DNA from: Calliphora vicina
Lineage: Eukaryota; Arthropoda; Insecta; Diptera; Calliphoridae
Reading direction: 5' to 3'
Length of the DNA stretch: 64,000 nucleotides
NCBI RefSeq assembly: GCF_958450345.1
Contig: NC_088780.1
Span: forward strand, 22,479,167-22,543,166
A program made the position numbers and the translations under genes. This document shows positions 62,275 through 64,000 of the stretch, piece by piece; within the stretch, counting starts at the first letter, position 1; each line of letters begins with the position of its first letter. Below the pieces are notes generated by a model. It was given only the letters and a program-made list of their open reading frames with translations. It had not been told where the DNA came from and did no database searches.

Positions 62275-63100
62275 TTACCTTTCATGTCAATCTGGGATTT
62301 TCCCCAATTGTTGGAAGGTCGCCAATGTCCAGCCAATCCCCAAAAAGGGTGACCCCACTTTGAGTCCTGGAGTACCCCAGGTGTTGGCTATTGACACATA
62401 AACGTCATGAGATTTCACCAGAATCAATTCTTTGTATGGGTAACACAACTGTTGGAGTTTCATATAACCTTTTGATTCTAGGTACGAGAATACAGTATGA
62501 CGTCCGTTGGAATCGTCATATATTCGATGTTGCGAAGGAAACATTTAGGTGCTTGGGTTTCTTGAGACGGTGTCGGACATATTTCTCCCCTTCCGACCTT
62601 CTTCGTATATACACAAGCTTCATTCGTCCAAAAATGTAATATAATTCCCACATATGGGCCGGAGCTGCTGGACCGGGTTCAAAGAAGGGCAATTGATCTT
62701 ATAGGTGATGAAAATGTTACCCGGTTTATCGATACTTTAGAACATCGTCGGAATGTAGGCAGCTTATCCTTATTTTACAGATATTATCACGGGTGTTCTT
62801 CAGTAGACATAAGTAATATCATACATAATACGCGCACTTTCATTCGGAGCACACGACTATGACACAGATCGCACCCGTTTGCTATTAATTCGAGTACCGA
62901 CCGCACGACACATTATTTGGAAAACTCTTTTTTTGGTCGAACCATACGTATGTTGAATCTACTACCTGCCAACGTATTTCCGGCGGAATATAATATTTAT
63001 CAATTTAAGTCAAACGTCAGCAAACATTACTCCCTCTTTCCTCCTTCTCACAACTTTATTTCCTAACATCAACACAATGCACTGCATATATAGGGGTATC
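62275..63100 (+). pseudogene. degenerate non-LTR retrotransposon (reverse transcriptase)
   Basis: Short blocks in changing frames: CWKVANVQPIPKKGDPT (about 62308-62360) is an early RT motif. After an internal deletion come RWNRHIFDVAKETFRCLGFL, RRCRTYFSPSDLLRIYTSFI and RPKM (62500-62636), and LLDRVQRRAIDLIGDENVT after a small shift. The 3' part encodes RTTHYLENSFFGRTIRMLNL and LPANVFPAEYNIYQFKSNVS. The order fits a CR1/jockey-group RT C-terminal region. Frameshifts and deletions show it is dead. Confidence 0.75.
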
Positions 63101-63379
63101 CCCTGAGTGTTTTTTTAAGATATTCTTAAGAAAAACAATACTTATAACTTACAAATGTATCAAACGTATGCATGTCATTTAAAAGCGTAACCAGTTTTCA
63201 TCCCAAACCCGTTAAAAAAATTAAAGTCGGATAAAAACTGCTAAAGCTGGCCACACACAGATGATTTGTGAGTCCGATTTGTTCGTGTTCTACGTCTTTT
63301 TTTCAGTGTTTGAAAAACTAGACTACAAGTAGCAGTAGCAACGAAAAAACACAAGTAGTCTAGTTTAAAACTTAATAAA

Positions 63380-64000
63380 AACTCGGAGTCAATCAATTAC
63401 TACTACTACTGCTACCTTCACATTTTGGTAGCAGTAGTTGTAGTAGTACCAATAAAAGAAAAATTTAAAAGTAGCAGAGTAATTTAATTTCTATTGCTAC
63501 CTTAAAAAAGAAAAAGTTTTCATGCAGCAGAGCCATTAGTTTTTTATTAATTCTGCTACTTTTAAAATTTAGTAGTAATAGAAGTAGCAGTTAGGTAGTA
63601 GATGAAGTAGCAGCTAAGTAGCAGTTGAGGTAGCAATAAAATAAGTCAAAATAAAAATCTTCAGCCAAAAAAGTATATTGTGTGTTGTTGTTGTGAATGT
63701 ATATTTGTGTAAGTTGGTCGTGTTGTAAACAAAAGTTCGGCTTTTTTGTCATACACACAGACAACACGATCTTTCTGTTAGCAACACGAACATCTGAGAC
63801 GAATAAAAATGAATAATTCTTTCAAACACTCTCAAAACAAAAACAACACACAGTGTTTAATTCTGTCAATTATGGTGTTATGACTGAAGATTTTCTTTTT
63901 TGACTACTTTTATTGCTACCTTAACTGCCTTATCAACTGCTACTTAACTGCTACCTTATTTCTAAATAATAAAAATTAAAACTCGATATAGAGCAGTAGT
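63380..64000. repeat. GTAGCAG/CTGCTAC-rich repeat region
   Basis: At least fifteen GTAGCAG-like units in both orientations (CTACTACTACTGCTACC, GTAGCAGTAGTTGTAGTAG, GTAGCAGCTAAGTAGCAGTT, CTGCTACTTAACTGCTACC) with AT-rich spacers, continuing past the window end. Near 63243-63300 and 63740-63800 are related AACACGA/TCGTGTT phrases. Confidence 0.7.

Overview
The window is AT-rich, intron-containing, repeat-dense insect DNA. The best fit is a brachyceran fly, possibly a calyptrate such as a blow fly or house fly. Reasons: the short phase-conserved coding exons, mini-me-like elements with TA/GTCY tracts, Tc1/mariner, hAT and jockey remnants, and a cluster of alpha-arrestin paralogues of the kind known from Drosophila. 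The species cannot be fixed from the sequence alone.

All the host coding sequence I can support belongs to one tandem family of alpha-arrestin (arrestin domain-containing, ARRDC/TXNIP-like) genes. Six loci are present: (1) the 3' end of a plus-strand gene at 2032-2231, with a possible alternative last exon at 2731-2885; (2) a minus-strand gene at 19738-13230 (372 aa); (3) a plus-strand gene at 25918-33127 (534 aa); (4) a plus-strand gene at 38686-40752 (442 aa); (5) a minus-strand gene at 49565-44791 (387 aa); (6) a minus-strand gene at 61693-60681 whose first exon lies beyond the window. The four genes with a visible first exon share one plan: a 112-121 nt exon 1 ending in phase 1, a phase 0 junction between the two arrestin lobes (lost in gene 4), and a phase 1 junction before a short variable tail. 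PPxY motifs, which bind NEDD4-type WW domains in this family, are kept in genes 1, 3 and 5 and absent from 2, 4 and 6. Paralogues therefore probably differ in whether they can recruit ubiquitin ligases.

Introns and intergenic DNA are filled with nested transposable elements. The commonest are two families with the same layout: a 5' hairpin starting ATACCCT, a GTCY-rich core, a reprise of the terminal repeat, a 3' hairpin and a CTTACTTGTTT end. One is mini-me-like (hairpin ATTCGGC...GCCGAAT); the other, about 750 bp, I call family A (hairpin ATGGTCGG...CCGACCAT). Both look like non-autonomous Helitron-type (DINE/HINE-like) elements. One mini-me copy carries a pure GTCT array of about 460 bp (21222-21680).

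Other elements have target-site duplications (TSDs) that can be read directly: a hAT element with a dimerisation-domain remnant (28092-29306), a second non-autonomous hAT (47979-48936), two elements with CACTA-type ends and TAA duplications (4703-5893; 56749-59066), several MITEs, foldback elements at 4421-6106 (interrupted) and 44271-44728, and two tRNA-derived SINEs. Between 53.0 and 59.3 kb lies a large inverted duplication whose spacer holds a TAA array of about 710 bp and whose right arm is split by a CACTA-ended element. From 61.7 kb to the end are a MITE, a degenerate non-LTR retrotransposon and GTAGCAG-rich repeats. No RNA genes other than SINE-type tRNA-like sequences, no CRISPR arrays and no bacterial features were seen.
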